Shown here: one piece after another, positions 8,301 through 15,965 of the stretch
How the letters are laid out: each line of letters begins with the position of its first letter
How positions within the stretch are numbered: position 1 is the first letter of the stretch
Assembly: GCF_900105595.1 (NCBI RefSeq)
Contig: NZ_LT629784.1
Coordinates: 4,197,001-4,261,000, forward strand
From: Stappia sp. ES.058
Lineage (GTDB): Bacteria > Pseudomonadota > Alphaproteobacteria > Rhizobiales > Stappiaceae
DNA: 64,000 nt
Direction: 5' to 3'
Translations under genes and position numbers: made by a program
The notes under the pieces: model-generated
Databases searched by the model: none
The model's input: only the letters and a program-made list of their open reading frames with translations
Told to the model about the DNA's origin: nothing

Positions 8301-9512
8301 ATGAAAGAAAACATCAATATGCAAAATAAGTCCCTTAATAAGATAAAAGTACTTGACCTATCCAGGTATATTGCGGGGCCTTTCTGCGGTCAGATCCTGG
8401 GAGATCTTGGCGCCGACGTGGTGAAGGTCGAACGCGCCGACGGCGGTGAGGAAGGCCGTCGGGTTGGCGAGATGGTCGACGGCGAGACGCTGTTCTTCAT
8501 GGGGGCGAACCGCAACAAGCGCAGCCTGACGCTCGATTTCCGCAATCCCGACGGTCAGGCGCTGTTGCGCCGGCTCGCGGCGGAAGCCGACATCCTGATC
8601 GAGAATTTCCGCCCCGGCACGCTGGAGAAGATGGGCTGCGGCTACGATGTCCTGTCGGCGAAAAATCCCGGCCTCATCCTGGTGCGCATTTCCGGCTTCG
8701 GTCAGGACGGACCGATGGCGTCGCATCCCTGTTTCGACGGGGCGGCGCAGGCCCACAGCGGCATCATGACACTCACCGGCCAGGCAGACGGAGCGCCAAC
8801 AATGGCCGGCGTCTTCGCATCCGATTATTCGACCGCGCTTTATGCGAGCATTGCCGCACTTGCCGCCCTGCAGGCGCGTCAGGAAACCGGCAGGGGCCAG
8901 GTCGTCGAGGCCACGCTGATGGACAGCGCCTTGTCGATGCTGACGACGGCCATCGGCGAATCGAAGCTCTTCGGGATCGAGCAGTCTCGCCTCGGCAACC
9001 GCGACCGTTATCTCTCGCCGTCGCATTGCTTCAAGAGCCGCGACGACAAATGGGTCTATGTCGTTGCCGGCAACGACCATCATTTCGTGCGGTTCTGCGA
9101 GGCGATGGGCAAACCCGAGCTTCAGGACGACGAGCGCTTCGCGACCTTCTTCGCGCGCAACGCCAATGTCGCCGAGCTCGAGGCGATCATAGACGCCTGG
9201 GGACTGGAGCATGACGCGGAGGCGATTCTCCAGGCACTGCACGATGTGGGTGTCCCCTGCGAGCCGGTTGCCAGCATCGCCGATGTCGTGGAAAATCCTC
9301 ACCTCGCCCATCGCGGGCAGATTGTCGACGTGCCCCATCCAGCCGGTGGAACGGTTCCCGTGCCGGCCTCCGCGATCAAGATGTCCGCCACCCCTCCCGG
9401 CGTCCATCGCGGCCCGCCGGCGCTTGGCGCGCATACGCGCGAGGTGCTGCAGGACTGGCTCGGGGTCGGGGATGCCGAATTGGCGACGATTGAGAAAACG
9501 GGATGTCTATGA
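8301..9512 (+). CDS. CaiB/BaiF-family (class III) CoA transferase
   Basis: A 403-residue class-III CoA transferase that moves CoA between carboxylic acids through an aspartyl-CoA intermediate. The N-terminal LDLSRYIAGPFCGQILGDLGADVVKVE is typical, as are GANRNKRSLTLD and ISGFGQDGP. D146 in CFDGAAQA is the likely nucleophile. The start is uncertain: ATG 8301 and ATG 8319 are both possible, and no good Shine-Dalgarno is seen before either. The first 60-70 bases are AT-rich, unlike the rest of the gene. It lies divergent from the MoaD-like gene and 72 bases before the TIM-barrel gene. The acid it activates is unknown. Confidence 0.86.
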   Translation: MKENINMQNKSLNKIKVLDLSRYIAGPFCGQILGDLGADVVKVERADGGEEGRRVGEMVDGETLFFMGANRNKRSLTLDFRNPDGQALLRRLAAEADILIENFRPGTLEKMGCGYDVLSAKNPGLILVRISGFGQDGPMASHPCFDGAAQAHSGIMTLTGQADGAPTMAGVFASDYSTALYASIAALAALQARQETGRGQVVEATLMDSALSMLTTAIGESKLFGIEQSRLGNRDRYLSPSHCFKSRDDKWVYVVAGNDHHFVRFCEAMGKPELQDDERFATFFARNANVAELEAIIDAWGLEHDAEAILQALHDVGVPCEPVASIADVVENPHLAHRGQIVDVPHPAGGTVPVPASAIKMSATPPGVHRGPPALGAHTREVLQDWLGVGDAELATIEKTGCL

Positions 9513-9584
9513 TCCGCGGCCATTCGGTGTAGATTGCCCGCGGCCCGCCTATTGTCGGGCTCCCGTTCGCCGGAGACACCATTG

Positions 9585-10592
9585 ATGCCGGGATATGCTT
9601 TGAAGGCCGCTGCGATGGATGGCGCGCAGCTTGCCGACCGTGCCGCCGCGCTGCGTGCTGCCGGACTTCCGGTTGTGCTCGAATTGCACACCTTCGGCCC
9701 GCGTGATCTGGAAGATGCGGCGACAAGGCGCGTGTGTCTGGAAAATCTCGCAAGGTTGCGGCAAAGCCACGGCCCGCTCGATCTCACGGTGCATGTGCCC
9801 TTGCAGAAAGTCGCAAGAGTGACGGAGAGCGTTTTCGATTCGGGGCAGGTGGAGGACTCCCTGCGTTTCGCGGACGATGCGGGGTCCCACCGAGTTGTCA
9901 TCCATCGCTACTGGGGTCTCGTTTACGGATCCGAGCCGCAGCGCGCGACGAGGCCCGAGGCAACGGCCGGGTTCAACGCGGAAATCGCGCGGCTGGCGCG
10001 GCTCGCGCCGGATATCCAGCTGCTGGTGGAAAACGTCGGCCATTATTCGCTGCTGCCACGCGACGGCACGTCGTTTCTCGCAGGTCCCCTCGATCATTTC
10101 TTTCCCTGGGAGATCGCGGAGTTCCGCGCCTTCGTCGCGGCCGAGGGGCTGAAGAATGTCGCCCCCTTCGTCGACACCGCCCATGCGACGCTCTCGGCCA
10201 ATCTGTTCAACTGGCGCCGGGCGCATCCTGCGACCACCAAAGACGATCCCCGCTTTTGCGCCGTGCTCGATGAGGATCTGGAGCGCAGCGAACGGCTGCA
10301 TCCGTTCGACTTCGTCGATGGCGACATGCCGTGGATGCATGTCAGCGACAGCGTTTTCTATCCCGATCCGGCCAACGGCCCGCCCGAGATTCCGCTCGAT
10401 GCGCTGATCACGGAAGGCCTTGAGGTCGGCACCGGCAATCTGCCCTTCGAGAGGTTCCCCGACGCGCTGGGGCGCGACGCGACGACCGGTCTTGTTCTGG
10501 AAGTGGAGCCCGGCGTCGGCGAAAGCCATCGTGCCAACCGGGCGCAGGCGCGCTCCCTGCGGTATCTGCGGAAACTCTTCGAGGCCGGCTGA
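9585..10592 (+). CDS. Xylose-isomerase-like TIM-barrel protein
   Basis: A 335-residue protein with the metal-site pattern of the AP-endonuclease-2 / sugar isomerase-epimerase family: VIHRYWG, LVENVGHY (metal-binding Glu), FVDTAHATL (Asp/His), WMHVSD (His) and VLEVEPG (Glu). Members isomerise or epimerise sugars and inositols, or cut DNA at abasic sites. The context favours a small-molecule role. The start at 9585 is preceded by CGGAGA. It ends 17 bases before the convergent E1-like gene. No precise substrate can be given. Confidence 0.72.
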   Translation: MPGYALKAAAMDGAQLADRAAALRAAGLPVVLELHTFGPRDLEDAATRRVCLENLARLRQSHGPLDLTVHVPLQKVARVTESVFDSGQVEDSLRFADDAGSHRVVIHRYWGLVYGSEPQRATRPEATAGFNAEIARLARLAPDIQLLVENVGHYSLLPRDGTSFLAGPLDHFFPWEIAEFRAFVAAEGLKNVAPFVDTAHATLSANLFNWRRAHPATTKDDPRFCAVLDEDLERSERLHPFDFVDGDMPWMHVSDSVFYPDPANGPPEIPLDALITEGLEVGTGNLPFERFPDALGRDATTGLVLEVEPGVGESHRANRAQARSLRYLRKLFEAG

Positions 10593-10609
10593 AGGGCCGG
10601 GCCGCCCGC

Positions 10610-11974
10610 TCACAGGCGGTGCGCCGTGCCCCAATGCGCCGGGATCTCAAAGGGAAGCTCTCCGGCATCGCCCAGTCCCCGTTCGTCCTGGCAGCTGCAG
10701 GCTTCGTCCACCGGCTGCGGCCGGTCGGTCACGTCGAGGCAATCGGCGATCAGGTTCATCTGCATGCGCTGAAACGGCGGGTCGAACCGCCCGGTCAGCC
10801 AGCCGATGGCATAGCCCGCCGCCAGCGTTCCGCTGGTGGTGGTGATATAGCCGACCGTGTCGATCTGCGGGATTTCATGCGCTTCCGGCGGTGGCGCCTG
10901 GTCTCCGGCGGCATCGATCAGGGCCTGACGCTCGGCCGGCGACATCAGCTCCTGGCGCATGCGCAGATCGTCGACCATGCCCCGGCAGCGCGGGCAGGGG
11001 TCGTGGGGGCGAAACAGCACCAACTGGATGATCTGACCCGTGACCAGTCCGTTCGCGCCCTCGATCAACCCGCCGCAATCGATGGCCGGCACCAGATAGC
11101 GCCGCGCCATGTCGCTGAGCACGAGCCGGCTGGTGTGCTGGTCGGTGCACCCCAGCAGCACATCCGCCTGCGCGACTTCCTCCACGATGGCGCGTTGCGG
11201 CAGGCGCCCGTCGAAGGCGATCACCTCGATGTCGGGGTCGATGCTGCGCACGTGGTCGCGGGCGAGCGTCGCTTTTAGCGTCGGCGTTTCGATGTGTTCG
11301 GGAAAACTCGCGTGGGTGCGCTCCAGGTTCGACGGGCTGATCACATCGGAATCGACGATGACGATCTTGCCGACGCCCGCACGTGCCAGCATCGGGATCG
11401 CGACCGAGCCGGTGCCACCCGCTCCGATCACGACGGCGGTCGCACGCCTCAGGCGCTGATAGGCCTCGACGCCGAAGGAACTGGTGAAGCGCGCGACCCG
11501 CTCGGGCGGCAACGGGTCCGGCGCCGGCGGCGTGCCGCCGCTCCAAAGGCGCACGCCGGGCCGGCCCTCGAGGAACATGCGGTCGACCTCGTGCCAGCCG
11601 TCGGCTGTTCGCCAGCGTGCCGCAATCTCCGGCGGCCCCTGCGGTGCAACGCCGATCAGGAGGCGAACCGCAGGCCCTTCCCCGGTTTCGGCAGGTGCCG
11701 GGGCATCGCCCCAGTCGTCAAGCGCGGCACGAAAGGCATCTTCCCCGTCAATCGCCAGCGCCCTTATGTCGGCCCGGACACCGTTTGGCCGCGCCGGCAG
11801 GGCGAGATGAAGCGGGCGCAGGGTCCAGACGGTCGCGTCCTGCGTGTGCGTAACGGCAAGCGTTGCCGCCCAGTCTTGCGCCGGCGCGCCGGGCAACGCG
11901 TCGGCGCGCAGCGTGTCGAATTCGGTTTTGCCAAGTCTCAGCAGGGTCTTTGCGACCTCATCGCGGGCGGGCAT
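10610..11974 (-). CDS. E1-like ThiF-fold enzyme paired with a ubiquitin-like protein
   Basis: A 454-residue protein. Residues about 165-435 form an E1/ThiF adenylation domain: GAGGTGS (184-190), the SNLERT arginine finger R219, K234, D278 in CTDQH, a CPRC zinc pair (C327/C330) and a second pair CSC (C426/C428) before RGLGD. Residues 1-160 have no cysteine and no JAB HxHP...D signature; this region may be a degenerate JAB-like or other accessory domain. AGGAGG precedes the start. It lies 33 bases after the gene for a 78-residue ubiquitin-like protein ending in Gly-Gly, its obvious substrate. Both are the last genes of a peptide ABC importer operon. No E2-like or deconjugating protease gene is adjacent, so conjugation is not proven; sulfur carriage is the alternative. 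Confidence 0.84.
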   Translation of the reverse strand: MPARDEVAKTLLRLGKTEFDTLRADALPGAPAQDWAATLAVTHTQDATVWTLRPLHLALPARPNGVRADIRALAIDGEDAFRAALDDWGDAPAPAETGEGPAVRLLIGVAPQGPPEIAARWRTADGWHEVDRMFLEGRPGVRLWSGGTPPAPDPLPPERVARFTSSFGVEAYQRLRRATAVVIGAGGTGSVAIPMLARAGVGKIVIVDSDVISPSNLERTHASFPEHIETPTLKATLARDHVRSIDPDIEVIAFDGRLPQRAIVEEVAQADVLLGCTDQHTSRLVLSDMARRYLVPAIDCGGLIEGANGLVTGQIIQLVLFRPHDPCPRCRGMVDDLRMRQELMSPAERQALIDAAGDQAPPPEAHEIPQIDTVGYITTTSGTLAAGYAIGWLTGRFDPPFQRMQMNLIADCLDVTDRPQPVDEACSCQDERGLGDAGELPFEIPAHWGTAHRL

Positions 11975-12007
11975 CCGGGCCTCCTGTGCGGGTGCGGCAA
12001 GCGGGGG

Positions 12008-12244
12008 CTAGCCGCCCATCACGAACTTGCGGGTCACCAGAAAATGAAGCCCCGAGCGCATGGGAAGCGAGCTATCCCGCGCAAGCGCTTCATAGGTGCG
12101 CGGCCCGGTTTCCCGCTCGACGATCGCGTTTTGCGCCGGGATCCCGGCAAGGGTTGCAAGATCGTCGGCGGTCATTGTCGGCGCGACGCCGCCGTCCCGG
12201 TCGAACCGCCGGCGGTTGATGGTGATTTCCAGTCTGTCGTCCAT
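12008..12244 (-). CDS. Ubiquitin-like beta-grasp protein ending in Gly-Gly
   Basis: A 78-residue protein. The pattern fits a single bacterial ubiquitin-like (multiubiquitin-family type) unit: a first strand LEITINRRRF, a TADDLATLAG helix region, a middle strand NAIVERE and a last strand HFLVTRKFVMGG with an exposed Gly-Gly at 77-78. GGGAGAG lies upstream of the ATG. It sits 54 bases after the second permease gene and 33 bases before the E1-like gene on the same strand, which is the strongest argument for its role as the E1 substrate. It is unrelated in sequence to the MoaD-like protein at 8.1 kb. What it is attached to, or whether it carries sulfur, is unknown. Confidence 0.72.
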   Translation of the reverse strand: MDDRLEITINRRRFDRDGGVAPTMTADDLATLAGIPAQNAIVERETGPRTYEALARDSSLPMRSGLHFLVTRKFVMGG

Positions 12245-12298
12245 CGCAGGCTCTCCCTTTTTGACCGTCCCCGCCTTGATCGTTCAGGCGGCGCGGGG

Positions 12299-13159
12299 TC
12301 AGGACTGGCGCAGCCTCGGGTCCAGATCGTCGCGCAGCGCATCGCCGAAGAGGTTCAGCGCGAAGGCGACGATCAGGATCGCCACGCCGGAAAAAATCGC
12401 CGCCCATGGGGCGAGAAACAGGAAGTTGCGTCCCTCCGACAGCATCATGCCGAGCGAGGGCGTCGGCGGCTGGGTGCCAAGCCCCAGAAACGACAGCGAG
12501 GCTTCCACCAGGATCGCCGAGGACAGCAGCAGGCTGAACTGCACCAGGATGACGCTGACGAGGTTCGGCAGGATGTGATGCAGGATGATGCGCAGGTCCG
12601 AGGCGCCGATGGACCGCGCGCTCAGGACGAAATCGCTTTCGGCGACGACGAGCGCCGGCCCGCGCAGCAGCCGGGCGAAGATCGGCGTGTAGACGATGGC
12701 GATTGCGGCGGCCGTCGGCACGGCGCCCGGTCCCATCACGGCGATGACGCCGATGGCGAGCAGCATCACCGGAAAGGCGAAAAGCACATCCATCAAACGC
12801 ATGATGATCCGCTCCGCCCAGCCCCGGTAGTAGGCCGCGACCAGGCCGAGGACGCTGCCGCCGAGAAACGCGACAAGGACGGCACTTGCCGAGATCGCCA
12901 GCGATGCGCGCAGGCCGAAGACAATGCGCGAGAGCACGTCGCGGCCCAATTGGTCTGTGCCGAGCCAATGCGCGGCGGACGGCCCCTTCAGGCGTTGCAG
13001 GATGTCCTGGGCCAGCGGGTCGTAGGGTGAAATCAGCGGCGCGGCGAGCGCGACAAGCACGATGACCGCGATCATCGTCAGCGCCACGGAATAGAGCGAC
13101 AGCAAAGGCCTGCGCCGCCGGCGGCCTTGGGCCTGCGGGGGGCTTGCCTGTCCGCTCAT
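12299..13159 (-). CDS. Peptide-type ABC transporter permease (DppC/OppC-like)
   Basis: A 286-residue inner-membrane permease with about six membrane spans and the OppC signature: an N-terminal span, then YDPLAQDILQRLKGPSAAHWLGTDQLGRDVLSRI, and the EAA loop (ARSIGASDLRIILHHILPN) that contacts the ATPases. The ATG at 13159 overlaps the stop of the first permease (ATGA). The same frame is open upstream for another 320 codons, but that stretch is antisense-like and shows no homology. The ubiquitin-like gene follows after 54 bases. Confidence 0.92.
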   Translation of the reverse strand: MSGQASPPQAQGRRRRRPLLSLYSVALTMIAVIVLVALAAPLISPYDPLAQDILQRLKGPSAAHWLGTDQLGRDVLSRIVFGLRASLAISASAVLVAFLGGSVLGLVAAYYRGWAERIIMRLMDVLFAFPVMLLAIGVIAVMGPGAVPTAAAIAIVYTPIFARLLRGPALVVAESDFVLSARSIGASDLRIILHHILPNLVSVILVQFSLLLSSAILVEASLSFLGLGTQPPTPSLGMMLSEGRNFLFLAPWAAIFSGVAILIVAFALNLFGDALRDDLDPRLRQS

Positions 13160-14109
13160 TCCGAAATCCTCGGGTCGATCAGGGCGTAGACGACGTCGAC
13201 GGCGAAATTGACGAAGACGAAGCTGCAGGTCACCAGCAGGATCGTCGCCTGTATCAGCGGATAATTGCGTTCCGCGATGGCGCCGAGGATCAGCCGGCCG
13301 AGACCGGGGATGGCGAAGACCTGTTCGATCACGATGGCCCCGCCGAGCAGGTAGCCGGCCATGATCCCGACGCTTGTGATGAAGGGGATCAGCGCGTTGC
13401 GCAGGGCGTGGCGGTAAAGCACGCGCCGCGCCGGCACGCCCTTGGCCCGCGCGGTGCGGATATAATCCTGCTGCATCGCCTCCAGCAGCGTGGAGCGCAG
13501 CAGGCGGGCGAGATTGGCCATGATCGGCAGGCTGAGCGCGAAGGCGGGCAGGATCATCCGCGCGAGATTGCCGAGCGGATCCTGCGAGAAGGGCACATAG
13601 CCGAGCATCTGCACGTTCGGCGCCAGCGCCGACAGCACGAGGATCATGATGATACCGAGCCAGAACGGCGGAATCGTGAGGCCGACCACGGACCCGGCCT
13701 GCACCAGCGCCTCGCCGCGTCGGCCGCGCAGTCGCGCCATCAGGATGCCGAGCGGAATGGCGAGGATGACCGCGGTGGCGAGCGCCAGCAGCGTCAGTTG
13801 CAGCGTCGGCCAGACATGGGCGGCGATCTCGTCGATCACCGGCTTGCCGGTCCAGATCGAGACGCCGAAGTCGCCGCGCAACACATCCGAGAGCCAGGCG
13901 AAATACTGTTCGTGAATGGGCAGGTCGAGCCCGAGGCGCGTGCGCACCGCCGCGATGCGTTCGGGCGTCACTTCCGCATTGGCGCCCAGCATGATCGCGA
14001 CGGCATCGCCCGGGATCATCCGGATGAAGCCGAAGACCAGCACCGAAACGCCTGCGATCACGAAGGCGAGGTCGACGAGGCGTCCGCGAAGCCGTCTGAG
14101 AAACACCAT
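13156..14109 (-). CDS. Peptide-type ABC transporter permease (DppB/OppB-like)
   Basis: A 317-residue permease with the DppB/OppB layout: a first span followed by FIRMIPGDAVAIMLG, a periplasmic segment, and five further spans with the EAA loop (RTARAKGVPARRVLYRHALRNALIP). It pairs with the OppC-like permease as the membrane channel. It lies 70 bases after the binding-protein gene and overlaps the next permease by four bases, so the three are co-transcribed. Confidence 0.93.
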   Translation of the reverse strand: MVFLRRLRGRLVDLAFVIAGVSVLVFGFIRMIPGDAVAIMLGANAEVTPERIAAVRTRLGLDLPIHEQYFAWLSDVLRGDFGVSIWTGKPVIDEIAAHVWPTLQLTLLALATAVILAIPLGILMARLRGRRGEALVQAGSVVGLTIPPFWLGIIMILVLSALAPNVQMLGYVPFSQDPLGNLARMILPAFALSLPIMANLARLLRSTLLEAMQQDYIRTARAKGVPARRVLYRHALRNALIPFITSVGIMAGYLLGGAIVIEQVFAIPGLGRLILGAIAERNYPLIQATILLVTCSFVFVNFAVDVVYALIDPRISE

Positions 14110-14179
14110 GGCCGGGCAATCCGTTCGGCGGGGGAGGCCGGCGGCGGCCGTCGCCGCCGGACCCGCGATGGCAGATCGG

Positions 14180-15688
14180 TCAGTTGCCGAGCGTGACGGA
14201 CTTCAGCGATCCGAGCGAGCGGTTGGGGTAGATGGTGAAACCGTCGACGGCCTCGCGCATCGCGGTGTAGAGCTGGCCATAGGCGAGAAACAGCACCGGT
14301 CCGTCGCAGGCGAGCGTCGACTGGACCCTGGCGTAGATCTCGCGACGACCGTCGACGTCGGTTTCCTCGCGGCCCGCGTCGAGCAGGGCGTCGAGCTCGG
14401 GGTTGGAGTATTTGAACACATTGGTCGAGCCGCCGGTACGGAAGGTCCGGTAGAAATAGTCGTCCGGCTCGATCGTTCCCGAGTTCAACGAGACGAACAT
14501 GTCGAACTCCGAATTCCGCCAGTCCTGCACGAACTGCCCGATCTCGGGAATGTCCAGCGTCAGTTCGACGCCGACGGCGGCGAGCTGCTGCTGGATGACC
14601 TGCGCCATCGCCTTTGTGTCGTCGCGCGGAAGCACGAGAAGCTCAAGCTCGACCGGCGGGGTCACCCCGGCCTCGGCAAGCAGCGCCCTGGCCTTTTCCG
14701 GATCGGGGGTAAAGCAGGCAAGCTCGTCGACCGGCGTCGCGAAGCCCTTGAGCGCCGGCGACAGAGGGCCGCCCGGCACGCCCGCGCCGAAGAGCGCTGC
14801 CTGCACCAGATCGTTGCGGTCGATCGCATAGTTCAGCGCTTCGCGGACCTTCGGATTGTCGAGCGGCGGCCGCGTCACGTTCAGCCCGGTGAGCGAATAG
14901 GCGAGCTCCAGCGTTTCCTGCAGCTTGATCTGCGGTTGCGACTGCAGCTGCAGCGCCGTCACCGCATCGGTGTTGGGCAGCATGTGGTACTGGCCGCTCG
15001 TCAGGCCGACCTGTCGGGTGGCGGCTTCCGGCACGATGTTGAAGTTGACGCCGTCGAGCTTCGGCAGTCCGTCCTGCCAGTAGCCGTCGTTGGCCTCGAG
15101 GCGGATTGCGACATTCGGCTGCCACGCGACGAACCTGAACGCGCCGGTCCCGTCCGGCGCGCGCTGCAGCGTTTCGGTGTCGCCGGCGTATTTCGCCGGA
15201 ACGATGGCGATGGTGGTGAGCGAGGACAGCAGCGGCGCCGACGGCGCTTTCAGCTTGACCACGACGGTGCTGTCGTCGGGCGTCTCGATGCTGTCGACCG
15301 CCGCAAGCCGGCTGGCGAGCGGCGAGCCGGTCGCCTCGTCCAGCACGCGCTTGAGGCTGGCGGCGACGTCGGCGGAGGTCATCGTCCCGCCGCTGTGGAA
15401 GGTCACGCCCTCGCGCAGGGTGAAGGTGTAGGTTGTCTTGTCCTCGGAGATCTCCCAGGCGCTGGCGAGCCCGGGCACGATGTTGAGGTCGGCGTCGAGG
15501 GCGGTCAGCCCCTCGTAGATCGTTCCGTCGATGATCTGGAAGGAGGAGAAGGCGGTCACGATATGCGGATCGAGACCGGAGGGCGAGCTGTCGACGGCGA
15601 CCTCCAGCGGGGCCGCGTGAGCGGCGACGGATAGGCCGAATGCGAGCGCGGCACCGGATGCGATGAAGGATTTGCGCAGACTGTCCAT
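14180..15688 (-). CDS. ABC transporter substrate-binding protein, family 5 (peptide/nickel type)
   Basis: A 502-residue periplasmic binding protein. Residues 1-26 (MDSLRKSFIASGAALAFGLSVAAHA) form a signal peptide. The family-5 pattern follows: VDSSPSGLDPHIVTAFSS, then DGTIYEGLTALDADLNIVPGLASAWE, then FTLREGVTFHSGG. The start at 15688 is preferred over an upstream ATG at 15715 because GAGGGGAG lies just before it. Ligands of this family are mostly peptides, but muropeptides, nickel and opines also occur. With nagA, anmK and murQ nearby, a murein-derived ligand is a reasonable guess and no more. It is the first gene of the operon that ends with the ubiquitin-like/E1 pair. Confidence 0.92.
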   Translation of the reverse strand: MDSLRKSFIASGAALAFGLSVAAHAAPLEVAVDSSPSGLDPHIVTAFSSFQIIDGTIYEGLTALDADLNIVPGLASAWEISEDKTTYTFTLREGVTFHSGGTMTSADVAASLKRVLDEATGSPLASRLAAVDSIETPDDSTVVVKLKAPSAPLLSSLTTIAIVPAKYAGDTETLQRAPDGTGAFRFVAWQPNVAIRLEANDGYWQDGLPKLDGVNFNIVPEAATRQVGLTSGQYHMLPNTDAVTALQLQSQPQIKLQETLELAYSLTGLNVTRPPLDNPKVREALNYAIDRNDLVQAALFGAGVPGGPLSPALKGFATPVDELACFTPDPEKARALLAEAGVTPPVELELLVLPRDDTKAMAQVIQQQLAAVGVELTLDIPEIGQFVQDWRNSEFDMFVSLNSGTIEPDDYFYRTFRTGGSTNVFKYSNPELDALLDAGREETDVDGRREIYARVQSTLACDGPVLFLAYGQLYTAMREAVDGFTIYPNRSLGSLKSVTLGN

Positions 15689-15774
15689 GAACCCCAAACT
15701 CCCCTCTGGATACAATTCTGAAGTGCCCGCCTTGCCGGTGTCGAGCTTAGGCTGTTATGCTAGTCCACCTGAAT

Positions 15775-15791
15775 ACCATTTACAAGATGGT
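15775..15791. promoter_or_regulatory. ACCAT-N7-ATGGT dyad in the divergent importer promoter region
   Basis: The 277-base gap between the divergent binding-protein and ATPase genes holds an inverted repeat, ACCAT at 15775-15779 and ATGGT at 15787-15791, in an AT-richer stretch. A regulator binding here could control both halves of the importer. It is not matched to a known consensus. The dyad before murQ has the same 7-base spacing but different arms. Confidence 0.35.
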
Positions 15792-15965
15792 CGCGATTTC
15801 AAGGGTACCAGTAAAGGACGAGTCCGGCGTGTCGGCAATCGCAGCAATTCGATCCTATCAGACAAAATCGCGAGGCGTGACCATCCGGTTGCAAGAGCCT
15901 CCGTCTCCTGTTCAGGCTGTGGTCCGTTCGGGATCGCGGTCGCGCGGGTTCGCAGGGGCGCGCGC

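Noticed and set aside
10610..12244. CBASS- or Bil-type antiphage operon
   Set aside because: There is no nucleotidyltransferase, E2-like protein, JAB protease or effector gene nearby; only the ubiquitin-like/E1 pair is present.
12299..14119. One 606-codon minus-strand frame across both permeases, suggesting a fused protein
   Set aside because: Only the last 286 residues look like a permease; the first 320 are an out-of-frame reading of the OppB-like gene, which has its own intact frame and an ATGA junction.
15663..15965. N-terminal extension of the OppD-like ATPase
   Set aside because: The frame is open but lacks homology and covers the divergent promoter region; AGGGG precedes the GTG at 15966.
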